Position numbers and translations under genes: made by a program. From assembly GCA_946547305.1 (NCBI GenBank), contig CAMNOX010000002.1, positions 38,515 to 102,514 on the forward strand: a stretch of 64,000 nt of DNA. Reading direction: 5' to 3'. The notes beneath the pieces are model-generated. The model ran no database searches and was not told the DNA's origin. It saw nothing but the letters and a program-made list of their open reading frames with translations. The stretch comes from an uncultured Cytophagales bacterium. GTDB lineage: Bacteria; Bacteroidota; Bacteroidia; Cytophagales; Amoebophilaceae. The first letter of the stretch is position 1. The number at the start of each line of letters is the position of its first letter. Positions 36,899 through 45,573 of this stretch are shown piece by piece.

Positions 36899-37216
36899 AT
36901 GAAAGTTATGGCAAATAAATTCATAACGGTATCAATTTTAATTACCACAAACACAAGTTATGCTGGCGACAAAGATAATTTCAGGGATCCATTCTGTCTA
37001 TCGTGCAAGAGTAGGCCAAAGACAGATACTGAAGAAAGTAACAAAATACAAAAATCAACACATAATATAGCTCAAACAAGTTATATCAATCAAGATGAAA
37101 ATCAAAATGTGGATAAAAATAATGTAAGAAAAACGGTTATAAAATCAACAACAAACAATAAGCAAAAAGATACTAATGAAATTCAAGTTGTTAATGAATC
37201 AAAACAATTGCAAGAC
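36812..37216 (+). repeat. Near-identical 5' block, copy 2
   Basis: This is the partner of 35114-35519. Downstream of the block the two genes are only distantly similar, so the block was duplicated or converted separately from the rest of the gene. Confidence 0.9.
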
Positions 37217-38095
37217 CCTAATAAAAATCAAGAGTGTGATATTTTTAACATAAGCCAAGAGCACATTTGTGGCTTACAAGATTGTAATGTTTCAATCAAC
37301 AGTATTAATTCCTATAAAAATCCTGATTTTTATTTTAATGATAACAGTCTAAATTTATCCATGGGCTTTAATGAATTTCAAGATGATATTTTCCGAAAAT
37401 GTTATGATAATTTAATACAAAGTGAGAGTGGCTTCCAAAATAATAATTCCATTTATTCTGACAACATGAAAATTTTACATTCAGCTAAAAACGATAATAC
37501 TGATAATCTTTTTGTCGAGAAGAAAGAAGACAATAAAAATTGCAATATTCTTGGGAAAAAGAGGGAAAGAAAGTCAAGTGCTTTGAAAAAAATACATGAC
37601 AAATTTGAGAAAGCTAATTGTATTCGAAAGGTAAAAACATATCTCTTTAGAGAAATACTGAAATTTATTAACCGTAAAATTGAGGAAGAGTGTAGATTGA
37701 TGTTAAACAGTGATAACGAAATGAAGATGATAGATAAAAATAGTTGCAAGTACTGTACTAATGCAACTATTTTTATACCTAAGACAATAAAAGAAATATT
37801 TTCTAATAATGTCAATGCCAAATTTAAAAAAATTCAAAAAGATCATAATAATAATTTATTTAAAAGACTAGAAGATGATAAAAAAGTAAAAGTTCTAAAG
37901 TACATTAATAAAGGTTATAATGAATATCTAAAATATTTTATCGGAATTAGCAAAGATGTAGAACTTAAAGGAATGGGAACGATTGATGATCTTAAGAGGG
38001 AACTCTCTGGTGATGACGAAGAATATTTTGATTATCTTAAAAAAATTATAAAATTTTGTATGGTTAAAGATAAAAATGCAGGTAATAAGAAGTGA
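36899..38095 (+). CDS. Family A secreted protein, single YFSG-type domain
   Basis: A 398-residue protein. The signal peptide, DPFCLSCKSRP motif and linker (first ~106 residues) are identical to those of 35202. The middle (residues ~107-235) is different but contains a related pattern (GLQDCNVSINSINSYKNPDF, compare DCGFSVHTIGSYQNPEY). One family A domain follows at about residues 238-390: CIRKVKTYLFREILKFINRK, PKTIKEIFSNNV, YNEYLKYFIGISKDVELKGM (YFIG in place of YFSG) and YFDYLKKI. A basic KKRERKSSALKK patch precedes it. It is the last intact member of the array. Function unknown. Confidence 0.82.
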   Translation: MKVMANKFITVSILITTNTSYAGDKDNFRDPFCLSCKSRPKTDTEESNKIQKSTHNIAQTSYINQDENQNVDKNNVRKTVIKSTTNNKQKDTNEIQVVNESKQLQDPNKNQECDIFNISQEHICGLQDCNVSINSINSYKNPDFYFNDNSLNLSMGFNEFQDDIFRKCYDNLIQSESGFQNNNSIYSDNMKILHSAKNDNTDNLFVEKKEDNKNCNILGKKRERKSSALKKIHDKFEKANCIRKVKTYLFREILKFINRKIEEECRLMLNSDNEMKMIDKNSCKYCTNATIFIPKTIKEIFSNNVNAKFKKIQKDHNNNLFKRLEDDKKVKVLKYINKGYNEYLKYFIGISKDVELKGMGTIDDLKRELSGDDEEYFDYLKKIIKFCMVKDKNAGNKK

Positions 38096-38186
38096 GGATA
38101 GAAAGCAAGACAGCTCCAGTTTAGTAGTAATACGTTTATTGTGTACATTTTATTTAGAATTTTTTGTACCCATATATTAGTAATTT

Positions 38187-39161
38187 ATGGAGAGCGCATT
38201 GAGAATTAAATTAATATTTATATTATTAGTATTAACTACTATTAATTTTATTTATTCTGGTTGTGGGTCCTGTAATTGTAATGATGGTGGTAAGAGTAAA
38301 AGTAAAACAAAATGTATTTCATGGAGTCAAGATAAAAAAAAGACTCATAAAGATGATAAGAATGGTACTCCGATGATTGTAGATAAAAATGGAGGTGGAC
38401 CTGTAAAAATACCAGAAGATAAAGATAAAGACAAAGGAGATGAAAAAAACAATGAAAAATTAAAGGAGGAAGAAAAAAATAGAAAGAATGAAAAAATTGA
38501 GATTGTAAAAAATAAGATAGCAGAATATTTAAACACAAGAGATGGTAATCGAGCGAATGTTTCAAGTAATTGGGAAGTAGAATATTATAATCTTGTTGGA
38601 TTAGTGGAAAAATACATTCTTAAAAATGGCCTATTTACTACCTGCATTGATAACAAAGGAATTGATAAAATTACTAAAGACTGTACTAATGATGATATTG
38701 GCAATCTTAAGATTAATACTTTCGGATTAGAAATTAAAGATAAAGGTATTAGCTATATTTTTGTTGAAAACAATAAAGGAATATCTATACCATTGATGAA
38801 TCTAGTAAAGTCACTTAATGTGTTAAATATAAAATTTAGACATGATACATCTGAGTGCCTACGCATAAAAACTCACGAAAAACTTGGTAAAAATGTACGT
38901 TTTTACCTCAATTTAGGTAATGGTGTTATGTATAGAGAAACAAAAGATGGTAAATATCTTACTAAATGTACTAAACAAGGAAATAATTATGATGTTGAGA
39001 GAGGCCTTTTCTATGCAGATGGTAAATATTACAGGTATAAAGATAAGGCTATGGTAAAATGTGAAAGTGATTATTTTGAAGTTAGAGGTGGGTACTTTAA
39101 TATTAACAACTTTAGTAAGGATGATCTGGATTTTTATATCATGATAGAACCTAATTTATAG
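38187..39161 (+). CDS. Family C secreted Cys-cluster protein
   Basis: A 324-residue protein. Signal peptide LRIKLIFILLVLTTINFIYS is very close to that of the gene at 39447. A Cys motif GCGSCNCNDGGKSKSK follows, then a Lys/Glu/Asp-rich linker with NGGGPVKIPEDKDKDK; the Gly stretch is encoded by mixed codons, without a G run. The C-terminal ~210 residues (IAEYLNTRDGNRANVSSNWE, LNLGNGVMYRETKDGKYL, VERGLFYADGKYYRYKD) match the domain layout of the paralogues (ICLNNGIIYRK, GLGYINGRFGRFTHY). It is the only longer family C gene here without a homopolymeric switch. Function unknown. Confidence 0.82.
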   Translation: MESALRIKLIFILLVLTTINFIYSGCGSCNCNDGGKSKSKTKCISWSQDKKKTHKDDKNGTPMIVDKNGGGPVKIPEDKDKDKGDEKNNEKLKEEEKNRKNEKIEIVKNKIAEYLNTRDGNRANVSSNWEVEYYNLVGLVEKYILKNGLFTTCIDNKGIDKITKDCTNDDIGNLKINTFGLEIKDKGISYIFVENNKGISIPLMNLVKSLNVLNIKFRHDTSECLRIKTHEKLGKNVRFYLNLGNGVMYRETKDGKYLTKCTKQGNNYDVERGLFYADGKYYRYKDKAMVKCESDYFEVRGGYFNINNFSKDDLDFYIMIEPNL

Positions 39162-39446
39162 TATATTATTTACTATCTCACCGAATAATTACTTTAGCCA
39201 GATTGGATGTTAAAAAGGTTGATTGTATTGTTGATACTGATCTTGCATATAGAGATAAATATTTTTACAATTGTTATTATGACTATAAGGACTATAATGA
39301 TTTATTATCTAATGAAAACTATTTTAATTTTAATACAGGAATTATTATTAATGAGAATATAAAAGGTATTAAGAATATTATTTAAAAAAATTAAATAGAT
39401 TTAAATAATTTCAATATATTTTTTATATTAAAATCATAAGGTTTTT
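39162..39446 (+). other. Gap between two family C genes; no gene supported
   Basis: A 60-codon frame starting with TTG at 39203 (residues rich in Tyr, Asn and Asp) is present, but it has no recognisable similarity or good start, so it is not called. The last ~60 bp before 39447 are AT-rich and probably hold the promoter. Confidence 0.4.
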
Positions 39447-40707
39447 ATGAAGTCTATAATTATGACTAAATTGATATCCATATTATTAATATTAACCACT
39501 ATTAATTTTATTTATCCTGCTGGTTGTTGTAAAAAGGATGGAGAAAGTGATGGTAGGGCTGGCTGCTGTAATAATTGTAAAAAAGATAAAAATAATATGG
39601 GGGGGGGAAAAAAGAAAAACAGGCCCTAAAAAGAATAGTAATCCAGTAGGAGATAAAAGAAAGTCAAATATTAAACCTACAGAAGATAAAGGAAAGTTAA
39701 TTATTGAACCTAGCAAGGATATTAAAAAGATCATAAATTTATCCGAAAAAATAAAAGTTCCTAAAGTTAGAAAGCCAGAAATTCTTAAGAATAATAAAAA
39801 TAGTGATGAATATACTAGAATTGAGATAAATAAAACAACCGATAAGTTAAAAGAAGAGGAAGAAGGAGAAGCACTGAGGAAAGAAATAGAAGAAGATAAG
39901 AAAAAGATTGAAGAGGAAGAGAGAAAAAATAAAGAGGAAAAAGAAAAAAAGGAAAGAGAAGAGAAAGAGGAGAAAAAGGTCTTTATCGCTACTGGGCTTC
40001 AAAAATATATGAATGAAGTTGTAACTCCTAATTTTACATGGAAGTGTGAATGGAAAAATGACAAACTTCAAATTATTTCATGTAACAATTGGTTTAAATT
40101 TGAAGTTGAGGGTGAGTTTAATAATTTATATGATAAGGTAAATGGTGGTAATGAAGAAATGGAATATATTAAAATTAAATTAATGTTATTTAATGTAAAT
40201 GCACCCCTAAAAGATTCTAATACTGAGACTATACATGTCTATAATTGTAAAAAAGATACTATTCGCCTCTATTTGCTCAAAAACAATTGTAGTTTTATTT
40301 CAAAAGAAAATATATTTAATAACTACTGTTTTATGAAAATTTGGATTAAAGGAGCTGAGTGTAAAGATGCAGAGCATGATTATGAAATAAGCAGACAAGT
40401 CTCTGATTATTGTATTTGCTTAAACAATGGAATAATATACAGAAAACACTTTTTTCGTAAAAATAATGAATGGAAGCAATGTTTAATAGGGGTTTCAATT
40501 TCGCTTAATCCTAATGGAAAGGGTGTAGAGATTAAACATGTATATGGTTTGGGCTATATAAACGGAAGGTTTGGCAGGTTTACACATTATGAACTTAAAG
40601 AACATTATGACGACAAAGATTATAAAGATAATGCTAAAAAGTTTGAAGCTGCAAACATAGCAAACGAAGAATGTTTGAAAAATATTGAAATTTCACTACC
40701 ACGATAA
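39447..40707 (+). CDS. Family C secreted protein, currently out of frame at a G9 tract
   Basis: Two frames meet at nine consecutive G (39599-39607). The first (39447-39629) has the signal peptide TKLISILLILTTINFIYPAG, Cys cluster GCCKKDGES...GCCNNCKK and ends off-frame (MGGGKKKNRP). The second frame runs open from the tract to 40707. It has a Lys/Glu-rich coiled-coil linker (about 39840-39980) and the family C domain: LQKYMNEVVTPNFTWKCEW, NLYDKVNGG, YCICLNNGIIYRKHFF and GLGYINGRFGRFTHYEL. Loss of one G (or gain of two) gives one protein of about 420 residues. The body shows no other damage, which fits a phase-off gene better than a dead one. Function unknown. Confidence 0.77.
39599..39607 (+). 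repeat. Homopolymer G9 at the family C frameshift
   Basis: Nine G in a row (the first is the G of an in-frame ATG codon). G8 would fuse the two frames. It occupies the same place relative to the Cys cluster as the G10 tracts at 21804 and 25719. Confidence 0.88.
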
Positions 40708-41176
40708 TTTTTGATAATTTCATAAATAGTAATTTTACATAATAACAAAATTAAGTCCGAAATTATTGATATTGTAAGTTTTACATATGAACGGTGAGTA
40801 CTAAGGCCATTGCAGAATATAGTATTAAATTAATATCGCTTAAAATATATAATAGTGGCGTTTATTACAATTTTGAGGAATATAGCAAATGTATGTATAA
40901 TTTTTAAAATAGATTTTGAAAAGGTTTCATAAAAGAACTTATTTATAAAATATTCACTTCAGCTTCTGACGTAAAGTTGTTTTTAAGCGATTAAAAAAAT
41001 ATTTAAGCCTTACATCAAGAATTACCTGACGATTTAAGATGTTAATTTGCAGTACAATTTAATATTATTTGATGATTGTAGTTTATTAATTTTATAATAG
41101 TTTTTTTGAGTTACAGTGGTCAAAAGATTTTTTTAAATATTTTAATGATTTTTAGTTATTTATTATAAACATAAAT
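40708..41176. other. Intergenic region, 470 bp, no gene recognised
   Basis: AT-rich DNA between the family C gene and rplB. A 37-codon frame (40794-40907, GTG start) contains LKIYNSGVYYNFEEYSKCMY and may be a decayed family C fragment, but support is weak. The last ~80 bp likely contain the rplB promoter. Confidence 0.35.
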
Positions 41177-42001
41177 ATGGGCAGTAGTTTGAGTGAGAAG
41201 CCTATTACTCCAGGAAGGAGGTGGAGAGTAAAACCTGATTTTTCTGTGTTGAGTAGAACTAAAGCAGATAAGAGTTTGCTTAGAGTTTTAAAAAGGACTG
41301 GCGGAAGGAACAATTCAGGTAAGATGACTGTTAGAAACATTGGAGGAGGACATAAAAAGAAATTTAGAGATATTGATTTTAAAAGAAGGAAGGAGAATAT
41401 AAAGGGTAAGATATCGAGTATTGAATACGATCCTAATAGAACTGCTTTTATTGCGCTGGTGAAATATATAGATGGTGATAAAAGGTATATAATAGCTCCT
41501 GAAAACTTACATGTTGGGGATATAGTAACATCAGGTGAGGATTGTGTTCCTGAGATAGGATGTAGCCTTCCATTAAAGAAAATACCTGTTGGAACATTTA
41601 TTCACAATATAGAAATCAACGTTGGCGCTGGTGCTAAGTTAGTTAGAAGTGCTGGATGTTGTGCACAGTTACTTGGAAAGGATAATGGTTTTGCTTCTAT
41701 TAAATTACCATCTGGTGAAACTAGGTTAATAAATGATAAGTGTTTTGCTACGGTTGGAACAATATCAAATTCTAATCATATGAATGAATTGCTTGGTAAA
41801 GCCGGAAGAAATAGATGGAAGGGTAGAAGGCCAAGAGTTAGAGGTGTAGCTATGAACCCTGTTGATCACCCAATGGGAGGAGGTGAAGGTAAGGCTTCTG
41901 GTGGACATCCTAGGTCTAGAAATGGCAAGCCAGCTAAAGGTCTAAAAACCAGGAGAAATAAAAAGTATTCGAATAAATTTATACTTAGTAAAAGAGTTTA
42001 G
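41177..42001 (+). CDS. rplB: 50S ribosomal protein uL2
   Basis: A 274-residue protein, full length for the family. uL2 binds 23S rRNA near the peptidyl transferase centre. Typical blocks are seen: ITPGRRWRV near the start, [56 protein letters not shown], and the C-terminal [20 protein letters not shown] with the functionally important His. rpsS follows after 5 bp. rplC, rplD and rplW, which usually precede it in the S10 operon, are not next to it; a secreted-protein gene lies upstream instead. Confidence 0.98.
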   Translation: MGSSLSEKPITPGRRWRVKPDFSVLSRTKADKSLLRVLKRTGGRNNSGKMTVRNIGGGHKKKFRDIDFKRRKENIKGKISSIEYDPNRTAFIALVKYIDGDKRYIIAPENLHVGDIVTSGEDCVPEIGCSLPLKKIPVGTFIHNIEINVGAGAKLVRSAGCCAQLLGKDNGFASIKLPSGETRLINDKCFATVGTISNSNHMNELLGKAGRNRWKGRRPRVRGVAMNPVDHPMGGGEGKASGGHPRSRNGKPAKGLKTRRNKKYSNKFILSKRV

Positions 42002-42006
42002 TAAAT

Positions 42007-42270
42007 ATGCCTAGATCAGTAAAAAAAGGCCCATATATGGCCCATCACCTAAAAAAAAAGGTTAATGATAGAATAAATAGTTCTGTAAAGACTCCAATAA
42101 AAACATATTCCAGAAGGTCTACGATAACACCTGAGACTATAGGACATATGTTTGAGGTTCATAATGGTCATAAATTTATACCTGTTTATGTAACTGAAAA
42201 TATGGTAGGTCATAAATTTGGTGAATTTGCTCCAACTAGGACATTTAAAGGTCATACTCAAAATAAGTAG
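42007..42270 (+). CDS. rpsS: 30S ribosomal protein uS19
   Basis: An 87-residue protein with the family blocks [57 protein letters not shown] and [12 protein letters not shown]. It sits in the 30S head and contacts tRNA and uS13. The gene keeps the usual order after rplB, but the next S10-operon genes (rplV, rpsC) are missing and lptB follows after 10 bp. Confidence 0.98.
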   Translation: MPRSVKKGPYMAHHLKKKVNDRINSSVKTPIKTYSRRSTITPETIGHMFEVHNGHKFIPVYVTENMVGHKFGEFAPTRTFKGHTQNK

Positions 42271-42280
42271 TTAATAACTT

Positions 42281-43018
42281 ATGTTGTTATCGGCGGAGAA
42301 TTTATATTTAAGGAAGGGATATAATAAAAGGTATATAGTTAAAAATGTCTCTGTCTTTTTAAAACAAGGGGAAATTGTTGGTTTGTTAGGACCCAATGGA
42401 GCTGGTAAAACATCGACATTTAATATGATTGTTGGTTTAGAGAGATGTAGTAGTGGCAGAATTTATATTGATGATGTTGAAATAACTAACCAACCATTGT
42501 GGATACGAGCTAATCTTGGAATAGGATATTTACCGCAGGAATCTTCTATTTTTAGAGACTTGAGTGTTGAAGACAATATACGTTTACCTTTAGAGTTGAT
42601 GAATTTAAGTCGTAGTGAAATTGATGAAAAATTAGAATATCTCTTAAATGAATTTGAGCTCAAAAAAATACGTAATATAAAAGGATGTAAGTTGTCTGGT
42701 GGTCAGAGGAGACGAACTGAAATTGCTAGAATATTGAGTATAAATCCGAAATTTATTCTACTAGATGAGCCATATGCAGGTGTTGATCCTAACGCAATAA
42801 AATATATTCATAAGTTGTTAAAAAGTTTGAAGGAGAAAAATATAGGTATTTTGATCACAGACCATAATATTGACGAAACCTTATCGATAACAGATAGGTC
42901 TTATATATTAAATGATGGTGAGATTATAATGACTGGATCAACTGATGAGCTAGTTAATGATGAAAATGTAAAACGTATCTATTTAGGTGAAAACTTTAAG
43001 CTTAAAAGAGATTTCTAA
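42281..43018 (+). CDS. lptB: LPS export ABC transporter ATPase LptB
   Basis: The cytoplasmic ATPase that powers LPS extraction from the inner membrane with LptF/LptG. The 245-residue product has Walker A GPNGAGKTSTF, a Q-loop region (YLPQESSIFRDLSVEDNI), signature LSGGQRRRTEIAR, Walker B plus LptB-specific IDEP-type motif LLDEPYAGVDPNAI and the switch His in ITDHNIDETL. It has the normal family length. Its position directly after rpsS is odd. An LptD-like outer-membrane partner is encoded 2.5 kb away on the other strand. Confidence 0.93.
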   Translation: MLLSAENLYLRKGYNKRYIVKNVSVFLKQGEIVGLLGPNGAGKTSTFNMIVGLERCSSGRIYIDDVEITNQPLWIRANLGIGYLPQESSIFRDLSVEDNIRLPLELMNLSRSEIDEKLEYLLNEFELKKIRNIKGCKLSGGQRRRTEIARILSINPKFILLDEPYAGVDPNAIKYIHKLLKSLKEKNIGILITDHNIDETLSITDRSYILNDGEIIMTGSTDELVNDENVKRIYLGENFKLKRDF

Positions 43019-43107
43019 TACTAATTTTTCTGCCAAGACCCAGTCATTCTAACAAAGACATATTTATTAGTATTAAAAAAAAAGACGTTTATAAATAAAG
43101 ATTAATA

Positions 43108-45456
43108 TTAATATTGATTTCGAAGTTCATTTAAATTTATTATATCAGAATTCTCAAAACTAACGTACGTTGATAATTCATTGTATGTGATCTTTATTTT
43201 TATTTTGTCATATTTCGATGCCTTATTATAGCGCATAGAGAACTCAAATGGTTTATTATTCGGATAAAGACTACTATTTACCATAAATAGTTTCTTTATC
43301 TCTGATATTGAAGTACCAGAATTTATTTCTTCCCCATCAACCCACTTTTTAAAAATTGTTTCTTCTATATTATTATCATTAGCATCAACTACTGATATTT
43401 TAAAATTTTTACGCCTTCCATCGTCTAACAACTGTTCATTCTCTGGGAAAATCACCTTGATAGTGTTTCCAAATGCACCAGGAGTACATATAATTCCTTC
43501 CTCGAACATATTCTGAACACAATTTTTATATTCGTCATCAGATAATTTAGCTTTTCCTACATTGAAATTATGTGCTCCATTATTGCATAATTCATTTAAT
43601 TTAATAATGTCATTATCTTTATATTTTATATAAATCTTAGTGTCTAGATATTGTACAGCTATCTTTATATTTTTATAATTATTACTAATTACTTTTAGAG
43701 AAACCGAGTAAGGATCTCCAGCATTTTTATATCCAGTATTAGACTTAGATAAGTCATAAAGGAACCCTGATTTTAATTCACTAATTTTCATTCCATTTTT
43801 CACTGCCTTTGTCCCCATCCAATTAGTTAAAATCTCATTGTCAATTTGCTTCCCTTCCTCGTTTTCAATAATTATTGTAAGGCTATTTCTTAATCCATAT
43901 TTTATTAACGTCTCATTATTTGGGAAACATAACTTTAATGCGTCATTATTATTTACTACCCCTGTACAATAACATTGACCATTTAATATTTTAATGACTT
44001 CTTCTTTGTCGACTTGAGAACCACCCAAAATTGACTTAATATCAATGACATCTTTACCATTTTCACCAATAGCATAGAAGGTCTTATTTAATATATCGTC
44101 ATTATATTCGATACATATTTTTAATCTGTTTATCTTACTGCTAATAGGTTTCAATGAGATAGAATATACACTATCCTTGTCATAACCACCTAAAAAGCTC
44201 TTCTTTACATTATTAAGTGTATCTCCATTGTGTACTTCAACATCACTCCAATTTGTAAAAACATTGTCTATATTTTTATCATTTTCATCCTTAATATAAA
44301 TTTTAAAATTACGTGGATGAATGCCCTTTAGGCTGTTTCTGTCGAGCTCTTTTACCGCGAATATAAGTTTAATTGAATTGTTATACATCACTTTAGTTAC
44401 ACTAATTGATAAGTTATCCAATACTTTAGCCACATCAACTGACGGTTTATCTAATATTTTACTATTACATAATTCACCTAGGTTAATAATATCACTACCA
44501 TTATATTTTATATAGATTTTAGTGTCTAGATATTGTAAAGCTATCTTTATATTTTTATAATCATTACTAATTACTTTTAGAGAAACAGAATAAGGGTCGC
44601 CAGTATTTTTATACCCAGTATTAGACTTAGATGAGTCATAAAGAAACCCTGATTTTAATTCACTAATTTTCATTCCATTTTTCACTGCCTTTGTCCCCAT
44701 CCAATTAGTTAAAATTTCCTTATCAATTTGCTTTCCTTCCTCGTCTTCAATAATTATTATAAGACCATTTCTTAATCCTTGATCTAGCAAAGTCTTATCA
44801 TTTGGCAAACACAATTTTAATCCATCATTATTTTTAAATACTCCGGAACAATAACATTTTCCTGTTAGTATCTCTTTGAATTTTTCTTTATTGGCTCGTA
44901 ACCCACCTAAAACCGAATCCAGATTAATAATATTTTCACCGTCTTCACCTATAGCATAGAAAGCCTTATCTACTGTATTACCTTTATATTTTATACATAT
45001 TTTAATTTTTTCTATATCACTTCTAATGACTTTTAATGCGATAGAATATACACTGTCATTGTCATAATTACTTAGAAAACTTTTTTTTATCTTATGAAGT
45101 GTATCACCATTACATATCTCAATACCATTCCAATTTGTAAAAATATTGTTTATATCTTTGTTAGTTTCATCATAAGTATGAATTGTAAAATCACTTGATG
45201 AAAGTTTTTTTAAGTTACTTCTTTCTAAGTCTTTTAATGAGAATAAAAGTTTAATTGCATTATTATTCTTTACTTTAGTCACATTAACTGACAGTTTCTC
45301 AACTATTTTGTCATTGCTATCATCATAATGTTTTGAAGAAGTACATATGCTATTAATTATATTTCTTCGACTTTTAACATTATTTAAATTGTCATTTTCC
45401 ATCCCATAGCTTATAAAAGCAGCCAATACTACATGTGAATATAACGATACCCTCAT
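43108..45456 (-). CDS. Predicted exported protein with five repeats of a ~125-residue domain
   Basis: A 782-residue protein of unknown function. A weak signal-like start (SLYSHVVLAAFISYG) precedes five related domains, at about residues 50-185, 190-335, 340-475, 480-625 and 650-782. Domains 1 and 3 are alike (NxxIKLxFxxKxLxRxxLK, ...FTNWxxVEVHNGDTL), as are domains 2 and 4, which share long identical stretches (ILTNWMGTKAVKNGMKISEL). Domain 5 is the most distant (FKKWVDGEEINSGTSISEIK). Each ends with a strand and (N/D)IINLxEL. The pattern suggests beta-sandwich repeats of an adhesin-like or surface protein that grew by pair duplication; this is inference. No Cys cluster is present. Confidence 0.75.
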   Translation of the reverse strand: MRVSLYSHVVLAAFISYGMENDNLNNVKSRRNIINSICTSSKHYDDSNDKIVEKLSVNVTKVKNNNAIKLLFSLKDLERSNLKKLSSSDFTIHTYDETNKDINNIFTNWNGIEICNGDTLHKIKKSFLSNYDNDSVYSIALKVIRSDIEKIKICIKYKGNTVDKAFYAIGEDGENIINLDSVLGGLRANKEKFKEILTGKCYCSGVFKNNDGLKLCLPNDKTLLDQGLRNGLIIIIEDEEGKQIDKEILTNWMGTKAVKNGMKISELKSGFLYDSSKSNTGYKNTGDPYSVSLKVISNDYKNIKIALQYLDTKIYIKYNGSDIINLGELCNSKILDKPSVDVAKVLDNLSISVTKVMYNNSIKLIFAVKELDRNSLKGIHPRNFKIYIKDENDKNIDNVFTNWSDVEVHNGDTLNNVKKSFLGGYDKDSVYSISLKPISSKINRLKICIEYNDDILNKTFYAIGENGKDVIDIKSILGGSQVDKEEVIKILNGQCYCTGVVNNNDALKLCFPNNETLIKYGLRNSLTIIIENEEGKQIDNEILTNWMGTKAVKNGMKISELKSGFLYDLSKSNTGYKNAGDPYSVSLKVISNNYKNIKIAVQYLDTKIYIKYKDNDIIKLNELCNNGAHNFNVGKAKLSDDEYKNCVQNMFEEGIICTPGAFGNTIKVIFPENEQLLDDGRRKNFKISVVDANDNNIEETIFKKWVDGEEINSGTSISEIKKLFMVNSSLYPNNKPFEFSMRYNKASKYDKIKIKITYNELSTYVSFENSDIINLNELRNQY

Positions 45457-45573
45457 ACTTACAAGCTATGGCAACATGTTTAAATGGTGCAATAGTTAGC
45501 GTTTTTCTTGATTTTAAAAATTTTTAGAATATTTTTTACATCAATTTATTTTTTTTATATTGAATTTAATTAA

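Noticed and set aside
39203..39385. 60-codon frame with TTG start between two family C genes
   Set aside because: Tyr/Asn/Asp-rich, no similarity and no convincing start.
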